Source of the DNA: Isohypsibius dastychi
Lineage: Eukaryota > Tardigrada > Eutardigrada > Parachela > Isohypsibiidae
Length of the DNA stretch: 11,915 bases
Direction of reading: 5' to 3'
Assembly: GCA_034696485.1 (NCBI GenBank)
Contig: JAQIWT010001212.1
Location: 1-11,915 of the forward strand
The notes beneath the pieces were generated by a model. It ran no database searches. It was not told where the DNA came from and saw only the letters and a list, made by a program, of their open reading frames with translations. The translations under genes were made by a program, and so were the position numbers. This document shows positions 1-7,447 of this stretch, in pieces (the first letter of the stretch is position 1; the number at the start of each line of letters is the position of its first letter).

Positions 1-171
1 TTCTGCCAAAAAAAAGTCGCTGATAGTATTCCTCAGTGATTTCTCTACATTGTGGTACCAAAGGCATAATTTTCAACCATTATCAGGAACGGGCACCTTG
101 CTTGTAAGATTTCACCCCCGCTAACTTTTTCTGTAAACTTAACTTTCCGAAATTTTTTGAATTTCAATGAA
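1..171. other. Unassigned left edge
   Basis: No open frame, RNA gene or recognisable repeat is visible in this short stretch. It is AT-rich and leads directly into the tandem repeat. Confidence 0.4.
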
Positions 172-280
172 GGTTGTATGAGGAGTGGATGGTTGTCTGA
201 AAAATAGTTGTATGCGGAGAGATTTGGTTGTGGAAGGTTGTAGGCGGAGCGGATGGTTGTATCGGGTTGTATGCGGAGCT
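172..280 (+). repeat. Degenerate GGTTGTATG tandem repeat
   Basis: The motif GGTTGTATGCGGAG recurs in exact or altered form at about 172, 190, 206, 226, 236, 254 and 264. Long units (about 17-20 nt, with GCGGAG or AGGAG) alternate with short units (about 9-16 nt), which suggests a higher-order unit. The reading frames crossing it are probably incidental. It looks like a small decaying minisatellite. Confidence 0.7.
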
Positions 281-297
281 CTCACCTTACTGTAATA

Positions 298-474
298 CAG
301 TTGCATGTGGATGCAGGTACACCACAGGTGCCGCTTCTGGCGTCTTTAACTCGGTTTATCAGTCAAGAAAGCATCGATCGATATTCCAAAAGGTTCGAAT
401 GGATACGAAAAACATCTTCACTGCATGAAGTTTTTCTCCGTCTGACGCGGACAAATCTGTACTTTCCGACCTAG
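298..474 (+). other. Exon-like open stretch, unrecognised
   Basis: A frame runs open from just after TAATACAG (a possible splice acceptor ending near 300) to a TAG at 472-474. It encodes about 58 residues with an ordinary globular composition, including SQESIDRYSKRFEWIRK. No start codon, family signature or downstream AATAAA supports it. It could be the last exon of a lost gene or chance. Confidence 0.17.
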
Positions 475-786
475 AATTCAGTATATAATCGAACAAACAT
501 TTTGAGAGGTACGTGAGAATGAGATTGACAGTTTCCCTGAGGATACGTGTCCAACGGCAAATGCTGTGTGTTCCTTGAGAGGTTTCGATATTCTTCTACA
601 TGTACATCTATTCTTCTACATGTATGGGTCATTCTATCCGAGGCTGGCCATGCTTTCATACATTATGAAAGCGAAAGGTCACGAAGGATAGAGTAATAGC
701 GAAAGTGATAGCTCATCGGAGGAGATCAAGATTGGAGCGATTCAAGTTCACTGAAGTATTTGTGTTGGACCAGATAGGCATTTTCT
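475..786. other. Non-coding stretch with one short duplication
   Basis: No supported gene. It holds the 16-bp direct duplication annotated separately and the region just beyond the poly(A) signal of the minus-strand membrane-protein gene. Confidence 0.4.
589..624. repeat. 16-bp direct repeat, period 20
   Basis: TATTCTTCTACATGTA occurs identically at 589-604 and 609-624, separated by CATC. This is a simple two-copy tandem duplication. Confidence 0.8.
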
Positions 787-792
787 TTTATT
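787..792 (-). terminator. Poly(A) signal of the Gly-rich membrane protein
   Basis: The plus-strand TTTATT reads AATAAA on the minus strand, about 200 nt after the stop codon of the minus-strand gene whose stop is at 996-998. The position fits a short 3'UTR. Confidence 0.5.
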
Positions 793-995
793 CGGTATGC
801 CCCGAGTAACATGTACTCATTTTGGAGACTCATGTTTCGCTGCCTTTTAAAGGATACAATTTTCAAGGTGAAAAAACTTTTGATGTTTGTTTGTACAAAA
901 TTCACCCGTGCTAGGTTTTAGAAAGAAACCCCACAAGCAACTACGTGGCAGCATAGGGATCTCAGAGAGAAGGTGCTGGCTTGTTCTGCACATGT

Positions 996-1415
996 TCAAC
1001 ACCCACCATTTCCACCGCCACCACCATTTCCACCACCACCACCGTTTCCCCCACCTCCACCGTCTCCACCTCCGCCTCCACCACCGCCGTCTCCCGCACA
1101 ACCGTTCTTGCAACATGTATACAAGGACAGGATCAGAGCCAACAACATTCCAAAGGATAAAAACACCGGGCCGATTATGCGAACTTCTTTGTAGATTGGT
1201 TCGCAGCGTCTTGACCAACCTAGAGCTGTCATCACGATACCAGCAACAAGGAAAACAAGCATCGTAGACGCTGTGATTACGAGACAACATCTTTGGTTGG
1301 AGCTCACGTGCTTTTCATCTTTTCCCGGCGGTGGAATGTGAACTTGGGGGTTCTCTTCTGGAGAACAATGCAATGCATTTTGCCGAGACTCACCGACGTA
1401 ATAGACACGAGACAT
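996..1415 (-). CDS. Two-helix membrane protein with Gly/Asn-repeat C-tail
   Basis: The 139-residue open frame starts with ATG (1415) and ends with TGA. The N-terminal ~42 residues are polar and include a PPPG stretch. Helix 1 spans about residues 43-66, starting at a Cys pair. A short loop with one Cys leads to helix 2 at about 80-101, which opens with RIIGPVFLSFG. This resembles the R-x-x-G-P-x-x-x-x-x-G motif opening the second helix of several small animal two-TM proteins (TMEM200-like). A CC pair follows, then a tail almost entirely of Gly with Asn and Asp (GGGGGN units) ending in Cys. The start is favoured because TTTATGTTTCAG, a good acceptor, lies 14 nt upstream of the ATG on the minus strand. 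Function is unknown. Orientation and any ligand cannot be read from the sequence. Confidence 0.62.
   Translation of the reverse strand: MSRVYYVGESRQNALHCSPEENPQVHIPPPGKDEKHVSSNQRCCLVITASTMLVFLVAGIVMTALGWSRRCEPIYKEVRIIGPVFLSFGMLLALILSLYTCCKNGCAGDGGGGGGGGDGGGGGNGGGGGNGGGGGNGGC
1000..1095 (-). repeat. 18-bp-period repeat encoding GGGGGN
   Basis: On the plus strand this reads CCACCATTTCCACCGCCA-like units with a period of about 18 bp, degenerating toward 1095. In the minus-strand frame each unit gives five Gly and one Asn or Asp. Such repeats gain and lose units by slippage, so tail length probably varies between alleles. Confidence 0.75.
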
Positions 1416-1428
1416 GTTATCGTTTCAC

Positions 1429-1518
1429 CTGAAACATAAAACATGATACGAAGGTTGAGAAGGTCATGTTTTGGGTTGTGACGAACAAATCCCGATTGTT
1501 CACCAAGCCAGTGCTTAC
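1429..1518 (-). other. Probable 5'UTR intron of the Gly-rich protein gene
   Basis: On the minus strand, GTAAGC at 1518 and TTTATGTTTCAG ending at 1429 define a 90-nt GT-AG intron. It would place a non-coding leader exon above about 1519, next to the foldback at 1609-1711. Confidence 0.4.
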
Positions 1519-1608
1519 AAAGCAGCGCCGAAATGGGAGACCCTTGACGGGGATTGAGTACCGAGCAGCTCTTACAATGATCCAACTACCTTCGCTGCAA
1601 ATATGCAA

Positions 1609-1711
1609 TACTCTATTCTCGCGCGTAGCTGGCACAATCAAATTTGACTGATTGTGCTAACGCAATACAAAATCAAATTTGATTGTGCCAGTTACGCGCG
1701 AGGATAGAGTA
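1609..1711. repeat. Long foldback (39-bp arms, 25-nt loop)
   Basis: The arms at 1609-1647 and 1673-1711 are reverse complements with only two differences. In plus-strand RNA both become G-U wobbles (U1617-G1703 and G1628-U1692), so that RNA would be paired along all 39 bp. The arm core GCACAATCA has another inverted copy in the loop (1649-1657), allowing an alternative short hairpin. The ends read TACTCTAT...ATAGAGTA, consistent with a TA-target MITE or foldback element. A hairpin RNA precursor is the other possibility. It lies just upstream of the minus-strand membrane-protein gene. Confidence 0.8.
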
Positions 1712-2007
1712 ACCTTCCCTCCTCACGACACACACCTCGGCGCAGCTCATATAGAAAACCCAGGGGTTTGGCTACCGGGCCATCGTCACATTAGGTTCAC
1801 TTACGGTATCAGGATATCTGTGGTCGGTTATTATGGGAATGAATGATGCTTGATGGTTATCCAACGAAATAAAGTCTAGAAATGTAGCAAAACTACCAGC
1901 TGGTTCATGCACTGATCATTAAAAAGCACTGAATTTATGGCGAAACCCGAACAGCGCCGCCACAATGCGCATTTGCCGTGTGGACGAGTGTAATTTCGAG
2001 ATTTCTT
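1712..2007. other. Unassigned stretch
   Basis: About 300 nt between the foldback and the next exon-like segment. No open frame with family resemblance, promoter or RNA gene is evident. Confidence 0.3.
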
Positions 2008-2013
2008 GCAACA

Positions 2014-2209
2014 GCAACAGCTAAGTTATGAAACATACCATGCAGATTTCTTCTGTGCCGATGCCCCAGGTGTTAGATTCGAACCGTACGTAAGAATCGA
2101 AGCCGTTTTGAGATCAGAATGTACATGTGGTGCTAAGGGAAGAGGTTCTTTATCCTTCTTATCAGTGATTTTGTCCGAGATAGTCATGTTTTTCGTTAAT
2201 GTGATTTTG
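2014..2209 (+). other. Exon-like segment, unrecognised product
   Basis: The open frame is preceded by the acceptor-like TTTCTTGCAACAG and followed by the good donor GTGAGTG at 2210, two bases before the in-frame TGA at 2210-2212 would matter. The ~65 residues include a Cys-containing first half (HADFFCADAPGVRFEPYV, then CTCGAKGRG) and a hydrophobic end that could be a membrane helix. All four Arg codons are AGA, and Gly and Leu codons are mostly GGT and TTG, a more biased choice than in neighbouring genes. The family is not recognised and no partner exons were found. Confidence 0.3.
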
Positions 2210-3035
2210 TGAGTGAACGAAGGTCATAAAAAGGTAAGGGGTTCCGGCGAGAATTTGGAGAGTCGGTCGGTGCTGCTCCTAGCTACTGGCCCATAATGCT
2301 GGACATACGTCTTCGCGCGAGTCGATGATCTGCAAAGCAGATATGGAATTGGTCCACAACCTGTTCTCATTTTGGAGATCTTTAATTTATTGCATTTCAT
2401 AGGGCAGTTTATTGCATCTTCAAAGCGAAAAGTCTGATGATATTTGTCTGTACAAACTTTACCACTGTCATAATTCAGGGTGAACTGTTTGCGGTCAGTA
2501 CATCGAAAGTTGAGTCACTTAAGGTTTGTGTCGAATGGTGACCTTTCGGTTTGTCAGATGCGCCGCTGACTCACATTTCATACAAGTTCGGTCGCTCGAA
2601 ATGAAAGTGCTGTTATTGAATGAAAAGTCGATTCTCAGAATCTAGCAGTTCTACGGTGCGAGAATCGAAGAATATTGAGTCCATATATACAGTCACCCGG
2701 ACGAAGCATGGGTTATCAAAACTGGTCAGAATCTTGACTCCGTTAATGTGACCAGTGTGTTGACATCTAAGCTTCTTATGCTAGATTGTGCTGTGCCGTG
2801 ATATTTCGTTCCGAGAATCTGCAATGCGACTTTGAAGTGGCTCGTAAAGGAGCTGCCTGGTTTTAACTCGAAACCCCAGAATCAATCTTCTAATTACGAT
2901 TCAAAAGACACTCACAAGTCAGCCACTTATTTAATCTTTTTAGATGACTTTCGCTCATCTATTTGTCAAATTGCGAAAGTTTCAACAGTTCAGCATAATT
3001 CTCCAAATGGCATCAGCCCACCAGAACAAGGTTGT
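2210..3035. other. Long non-coding stretch
   Basis: No supported gene in about 800 nt. It contains the degenerate repeat copy at 2364-2463 and what is probably the 3'UTR side of the small secreted protein gene. An open plus-strand frame at 2832-3044 has no recognisable character. Confidence 0.35.
2364..2463. repeat. Degenerate dispersed repeat, copy 2 (copy 1 at 814-906)
   Basis: This stretch and 814-906 both begin with CTCATTTTGGAGA and both end with a TTCAAxGxGAAAA...TGATxTTTGTxTGTACAAA pattern followed by ACC, in the same orientation and at about the same spacing. The middle is poorly conserved. Copy 1 lies in the 3' region of the Gly-rich membrane protein gene. The pair could be an old segmental duplication or two copies of one non-autonomous repeat. 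Confidence 0.45.
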
Positions 3036-3393
3036 CTATGGTAGTTGTCCTGCGTAAGAATATTCCGATCGTTCCTCACGAGAGCAATGCGTTCGTTCCT
3101 GGCGTGAGTATTCGGTTTGAGTGTAACATCTTTCACAGTTCAGTCCGTTTTCGATAAACTGCGTGCACGTCTCACCGGATTGCTGAGTCTGACCTGCGTC
3201 CTCGTTGTTGGGTGCTGGTTGTGCATCACTTTCGCGGAACATCCCATACTGCGGGGCTGAAAGCAATCACGTGTCAGAAACCAAATCCGAATAAAAAACG
3301 AACTATTTAAAATATAATCGATGAGATCTTGCGGGGCATACCTGCAGCAGCAGCCAGGAAACCTAGACAAAACACCAAAAGAACATACTGCAT
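3036..3393 (-). CDS. Small secreted four-Cys protein, two exons
   Basis: Exon 1 (3342-3393) starts with ATG at 3393 and encodes a clean signal peptide, MQYVLLVFCLGFLAAAA. It ends at a GTATGC donor. An 85-nt intron (3257-3341) ends in TTGCTTTCAG. Exon 2 (3036-3256) continues in phase to TAG. The predicted precursor is 90 residues. The mature part is hydrophilic and rich in Gln, Glu and Arg, with four cysteines spaced C-x9-C-x2-C-x13-C, enough for two disulfides. An acidic Pro/Asn/Gln linker precedes the first Cys. No family is recognised. Secretion follows from the signal peptide, and any role would be a guess. Signal peptide, splice sites and phase agree, which supports the model. Confidence 0.58.
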
Positions 3394-4041
3394 TTTAGCG
3401 TCAAAAAACGATCCGTTTTGAGAAATCCAGGCGCATTTGACAATCGACGCGCATTTGCAGCTGGTTTCACAGATCGCAGAAACTGATTGAATCAACTTTT
3501 GAACTTCGTTTCTAAAACAACACCAGCGTTTCGCAGCAGAACACACATTATCAACGACGGATAACAGAGAAAACCAATGTTCCCACCACCTGGACTGTTT
3601 CGGATGACTCATGTACCATGCCATCCAAAGGTTAATCAATGCAGAGCAAGGTAGCCCACCAAGGAAAAAGCTTTGATGCTCAATGGTGAGCTTTCTTGTA
3701 ACTTCCATCGTTCAACCTCAAACACAGAACAAGGACGTTCCCGATCTGGAAGTCAGTTTTCAGAAACCGTAAGCTAGAACGGAATTCAAACACCAACTCT
3801 CCGTCCAACAGCGCCACTTGACAGGCACCCAGCCCCCGTTATGTTTAGTCCATAAGCGTTGTATTTGCCTTGTAAATGGAAAACTGGACAGTTAACAAAT
3901 TGCAATTGCCGTCCAGCCCAAACAGTTGCTGCGTTGGACCCGATGGGCTTGCATACCTTCAAGGTACGAACATTCTCGTGAGTTTCCAATCTGACCGGCT
4001 TTCTGATTAGTGGACGACTATACCCGATTTGGGGATTTTCA
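3394..4041. other. Upstream/intergenic stretch
   Basis: No convincing exon. The minus-strand frames here lack starts, splice sites or family character, and no clear TATA element could be tied to the secreted protein gene. Confidence 0.3.
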
Positions 4042-4260
4042 ATGCAACCACTTCGGAATTACGCTGCAGCGGTAGGATTAACTTCGAGCATGAGGATTCG
4101 TGCTATTTTAGTAAAGTTCGTCCAAGTAATCATTTGCATTGTTTTCGTGAAAACACAATATTATATCTATTTAAAGATTCCTAATGATAACCTGAAGCAA
4201 ACACATAATGTTACTCGAGCCGAATCACATGCGAAAGCTTGTTTCCCGGTTGATCCGTGA
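4042..4260 (+). CDS. Short signal-anchor protein, possible truncated enzyme N-terminus
   Basis: ATG at 4042 opens a 72-residue frame. A hydrophobic segment at about residues 22-44 follows Arg/Lys-containing sequence, giving the layout of a type II membrane protein. One N-glycosylation sequon (NVT) lies after it. The frame ends with CFPVDP then TGA. Invertebrate Golgi glycosyltransferases often have a Cys-x-x-Pro-x-(L/V)DP-(W/F) motif shortly after the stem. If the TGA replaced a Trp codon, this would be the start of such a gene cut short by a nonsense mutation. That is inference from a short motif. AATAAA at 4336-4341 follows the stop. Confidence 0.3.
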   Translation: MQPLRNYAAAVGLTSSMRIRAILVKFVQVIICIVFVKTQYYIYLKIPNDNLKQTHNVTRAESHAKACFPVDP

Positions 4261-4335
4261 CGCCAACTTGCGTCTCAGTCCCGATACGGTTGCTTTTTTG
4301 AAGAATCATACTAGGTTGCAGTTATAAATTTTTGA

Positions 4336-4341
4336 AATAAA
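4336..4341 (+). terminator. Possible poly(A) signal
   Basis: AATAAA on the plus strand, 76 nt after the TGA of the short signal-anchor ORF. Single hexamers occur by chance, so this is weak support. Confidence 0.3.
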
Positions 4342-4354
4342 TCGTACGACATTT

Positions 4355-5248
4355 TCAAAAACACGCTCTATATGATTTAACCAACGAAGGACTGATAAAA
4401 TATGCAGTTTTTATAAATCCCCTTGCAAGCCTCCATATCTCAATCTTAAGATCTGAGTTTATCGATATCTGATTCAAGAAGTAAGCTCTCTTTCCAGGCT
4501 GAATGAATTCGATCCATTTATGAACAGTTTGAAACCGAAGAATTTCTTTTCCAGCTGCCTGTTCTGACATACTCTGCAGCGTGATGAACGTAGAGAATAA
4601 AATCGTTTGCGTGGTCAAGCCGAAGCAAGGGAACAATTCTGCGACACGGATTTATGATCCAATGAACGATTTGTGGACAGAGGCCCGTGATACGGCCATA
4701 AGCGTGCGCCATGATGGGGATTTTCTACCAGTTCGGCTTCTGACTTCTTCATTCAATCTGCTCCCGCGAAAAAGCGCAGAACTACCTTCGGAACAGTAAA
4801 GAACGTAAAGTATGTTGTCATCCACAGTTCTAACCATCAGTTCTGGAAAATGAAACACTGACCATGTTATTTTTTTTTCTATACCCGCCACTGTGACGTT
4901 ATCGAACATGATCGAGACTTGTGCTGGTATTTTGTAAATGATGTCGAACCGTTTTGAATGTTCGTCTTGAGGGATGTCAGATGCGGTGGAAAAGGGGTTT
5001 CCCATCGGTTCAGAATTGCAGCTACTTTTCCATATTGATCCAGTACCATTTCGTAAAATTATGGTCTTCCAAATCTCTGGCGCTTTTATGACCGATTGTC
5101 CCACGTCGTCAGTCCGGTTGTCCGGTTCACGGTTGTTCAATGTTTTCGGCCGGTTAAACGAGTTAGTCATCCCACTCGGTACAACAGCCGATATCTCTCC
5201 ACGATGTGGAGGCCAACCAGTGAGCGCTTTACGGTAGTCGGTATTCAC
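4355..5248 (-). CDS. Possible multi-exon minus-strand gene
   Basis: An open frame of 198 residues (4652-5248) has internal splice-like features. GTATAG...CATTTTCCAG at 4843-4884 would be a 42-nt in-frame intron. GTAGTT at 4785 could be a donor joining, in phase, a further open frame (4355-4563) after the acceptor GTATGTCAG. In the spliced reading, a stretch ending in NILYVLYCSE resembles the last beta strands and conserved Cys of a lipocalin-like barrel. The N-terminal part has no such resemblance and no signal peptide was located. Treat it as a candidate only. The opposite strand has its own claim (Kelch-like fragment). Confidence 0.22.
4579..4799 (+). other. Kelch-repeat-like exon fragment
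   Basis: After a good acceptor (CATACTCTGCAG, ending about 4578) the plus strand is open to TAA at 4797-4799. The residues NKIVCVV, then TRIYDPMNDLWTEA, then an Arg-His-Asp-Gly stretch follow the order of a Kelch blade (strand, then YDPxxxxW, then the R-H turn). Only one blade is visible, the usual double Gly is absent, and no neighbouring blades were found. It may be a remnant of a Kelch protein gene or chance. It conflicts with the minus-strand candidate across the same region. Confidence 0.27.
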
Positions 5249-5765
5249 GGAATAAAAGATGGACTACAATATGCATATTTCAGGATGTGTTCAGAGAAGG
5301 CCAATGGTTTTACCTACATGATTGACAATGTCGCCCAGCGCCATAAAAGGTCGCAACCACAAGAGCGCCTCCCGTTGAGCGATCAACGGCAACAAAGCAC
5401 CTTTCAGAAATACTTGGAGTGGAGCGCCACAAGAAAGGGTTAAAAAAACGGGACAAAGCACAAAACTTTCGTCATTTTGCTTCGACGCAGCATCGGACGA
5501 TAGACTCCACTGTTCTCGCGACCAACCAGCTGGCGAGTTTTCAAAAACATATTCACCTAGATGATGAAATACGAAATCACAGCCGCAGCCGCGGAACCAC
5601 CCCTCGGTTCCCAATTTGGTGGTCCACATACATGACTGGTCCACTGAATGTCGGAAACCCGACACGCCCGCCCCCTGATTAGCTTGGACCCATCTTAGAT
5701 TATGTTGAATCCGCCTTGCAACGAAGGATTCTTGATGTATTTTCTAATCAGATATTCATTTCAAA
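5249..5765. other. Unassigned stretch with open frames on both strands
   Basis: Several frames are open, but none has a family resemblance or a consistent set of splice sites. On the minus strand AATCATGTAG|GTAAAACC near 5313 is a good donor, so an exon of the gene below may end here, but no matching acceptor frame was found. Confidence 0.25.
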
Positions 5766-6131
5766 TCAATCACGTATGATGAAAGCATCTAGCGTTGACA
5801 GCTTCAACCGTTTCAAACTGGCAACTTGTGCTTGAAGTTTTCCCCGAGCAAAAATCTTCCGAATCTCAAAAATCAAAGGTAGCGCAGCAGAACCAGTCTC
5901 GTAGTAGTATTTTCCATGTGCAGAAAGAATGTCGTCTGTGTCGGCACTTGTTTGAAGTTTGATCCTCGGCTCAGAAATTAGGTCTTCTTCATCTTCTTCG
6001 TCAGCGTCTGTGTCGATTTCTTCGCCAGTGTCCAACAATTGACTGCTGGTTCCTTCTAGCGGGTTTGATACAATCGAAAAAAAGTAATTCCACATGGGAA
6101 GGAAACAGTACATCACTCTTGTTTTCGACAT
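5766..6131 (-). CDS. Acidic hypothetical protein
   Basis: A 121-residue open frame with an ATG at 6131. The first ~25 residues are fairly hydrophobic. A dense acidic run follows (DTDADEEDEEDL, about residues 40-51), then a mixed segment with a basic C-terminus. No domain, splice support or poly(A) signal was recognised. The acidic run comes from a GAA/GAC/GAT-rich tract and could be low-complexity coding sequence or a chance open frame. Confidence 0.22.
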   Translation of the reverse strand: MSKTRVMYCFLPMWNYFFSIVSNPLEGTSSQLLDTGEEIDTDADEEDEEDLISEPRIKLQTSADTDDILSAHGKYYYETGSAALPLIFEIRKIFARGKLQAQVASLKRLKLSTLDAFIIRD

Positions 6132-7447
6132 GAGTCAGTTTCTGAGTAAGCTTTTGCGCACAATAGCAACAGTGTGCGTTTGGAAGCAACATTGTTCAGA
6201 ATCTGACAGAATGCTCCGGTCTTTGACCATTTTGACCAAAAACCGCACAATATCGAGCCAGACCAGTTGCCAGAATCAGGACGGCCTCGTCGAGACACGA
6301 CATTCTCAAATATCGGAAAATTCTGTGGAAAAACAACGAAAGAATCACCGAAACCAAGTCCGAAGTTTCGGGTCGCTTCTTAGTAAACTTTGGTGGATTT
6401 CAGGTGGTTACGAAAAGACACTCGATATACGTGAAAGGGTCCTGTGGTCAGTGGTTTTGTTTGTGTAGAACAGATGATAGAAAGCGAGAATTTGAGAGGA
6501 TGATGAGAAGTTCTATCACGCGCTTCCGTTCGGGTCCAAACTAGACCCTTACGTGTAACACCCAGGTCCTGTCGCAACGGAAGTTTCATGTACAGATTTC
6601 AATCAGAAAAAAGCGCTGGAAAAAACCGAAGCCTAGCAAGGTTGCCTAAGGTTAATTGATAATTTCCCTCGAAAGCGGCAAGCCGTAATTCAATATTCAT
6701 TGCTAGACTCTGTCTGAGCGACGATCGTTGCAGTTTTCCTAATTAGGTGTTTTCTGCATTCATAAAGCTTTTTAAATGAGTTGCAACCGGCATATTGTTT
6801 GGTTGTCCGGAAAATCTGATTGTAGATGTAGATGTTTCACCAACATCAAACAGTTTTTTTGTGTCGAAGCCAGAAGGTAGTCTAAGTTGAGAGAAAACCA
6901 AAAGATTTCCTAGAAAATATGAACCTGGCGACACTGAAATGTCGTGTTATTGCTTGACCACGATGTTTCCAGCACAGCCTAGATTGTGCGCGTGATATTT
7001 CAGCCCTAGACATTGAGAAAGCGTAATTAAGATCGGTTCGTTGTTAAAATACGACTGTCTATGTGTGTTCCACCGTTGGCGTGTTGATCGTCACCAAATA
7101 ATTTAAGTTCCAAATTCGACGAAAGCTGATCACACGTTGGTACTCTTAGTACAGCTTGTCACTTGATCTTTAATTACATCGAAATTTCTTGCCCATCATC
7201 AAAAAAAAACTTTGATGAAGGAACAGCCATCGTAAGAAGGAAAAAAAAACATGCTGAACGATCGGCTTGCGATTGAATTCAAAAGGGTTGAGTTCGCAAG
7301 CAATTTAAAGGGTCGAGTTCCCATGCAAGAAATCCAGAATAACTGAGTGGTATACTGACGCTAGTTCCTCATATCATCAAGGTCTATCCAGCTTGATTAA
7401 TTTTGTGAACAGCGTGCTGCGTTCCCAGAAACTCACAATACGCCGTC
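6132..7447. other. 1.3-kb stretch without a recognised gene
   Basis: Open frames are short and without family character. Visible structures are minor: GGGTC...GACCC near 6535-6551, a CATCAAA/TTTGATG inverted pair around the A-run near 7200, and the 22-bp direct repeat at 7282-7328. The right end is the upstream region of the GPCR pseudogene. Confidence 0.35.
7282..7328. repeat. 22-bp imperfect direct repeat
   Basis: 7282-7303 and 7307-7328 share AAAGGG(T)xGAGTTC...GCAA with three mismatches and a 25-bp period. It lies about 120 bp upstream of the GPCR start codon. Confidence 0.6.

Noticed and set aside
973-1194. Plus-strand proline-rich ORF (runs of Pro with Phe and Ser)
   Set aside because: It is the complement of the Gly-repeat coding region. 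The minus frame has membrane helices, a start next to a splice acceptor and a poly(A) signal.
847-1290. Minus-strand Trp/Arg-rich ORF
   Set aside because: It is another frame of the same GGT/GGA repeat, with an implausible composition.
3307-3708. Minus-strand 133-residue ORF overlapping exon 1 of the secreted protein
   Set aside because: Only its last part (the signal peptide from 3393) is convincing. The upstream part has no domain, and the internal ATG directly starts a signal peptide.
3786-3989. Minus-strand 67-residue ORF with three Cys
   Set aside because: It has no family resemblance and no partner exons. The splice-like sites inside it are weak.
6094-6468. Plus-strand 124-residue ORF
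   Set aside because: The composition is Ser/Gln/Arg-heavy without domains, and it has no splice or poly(A) support.
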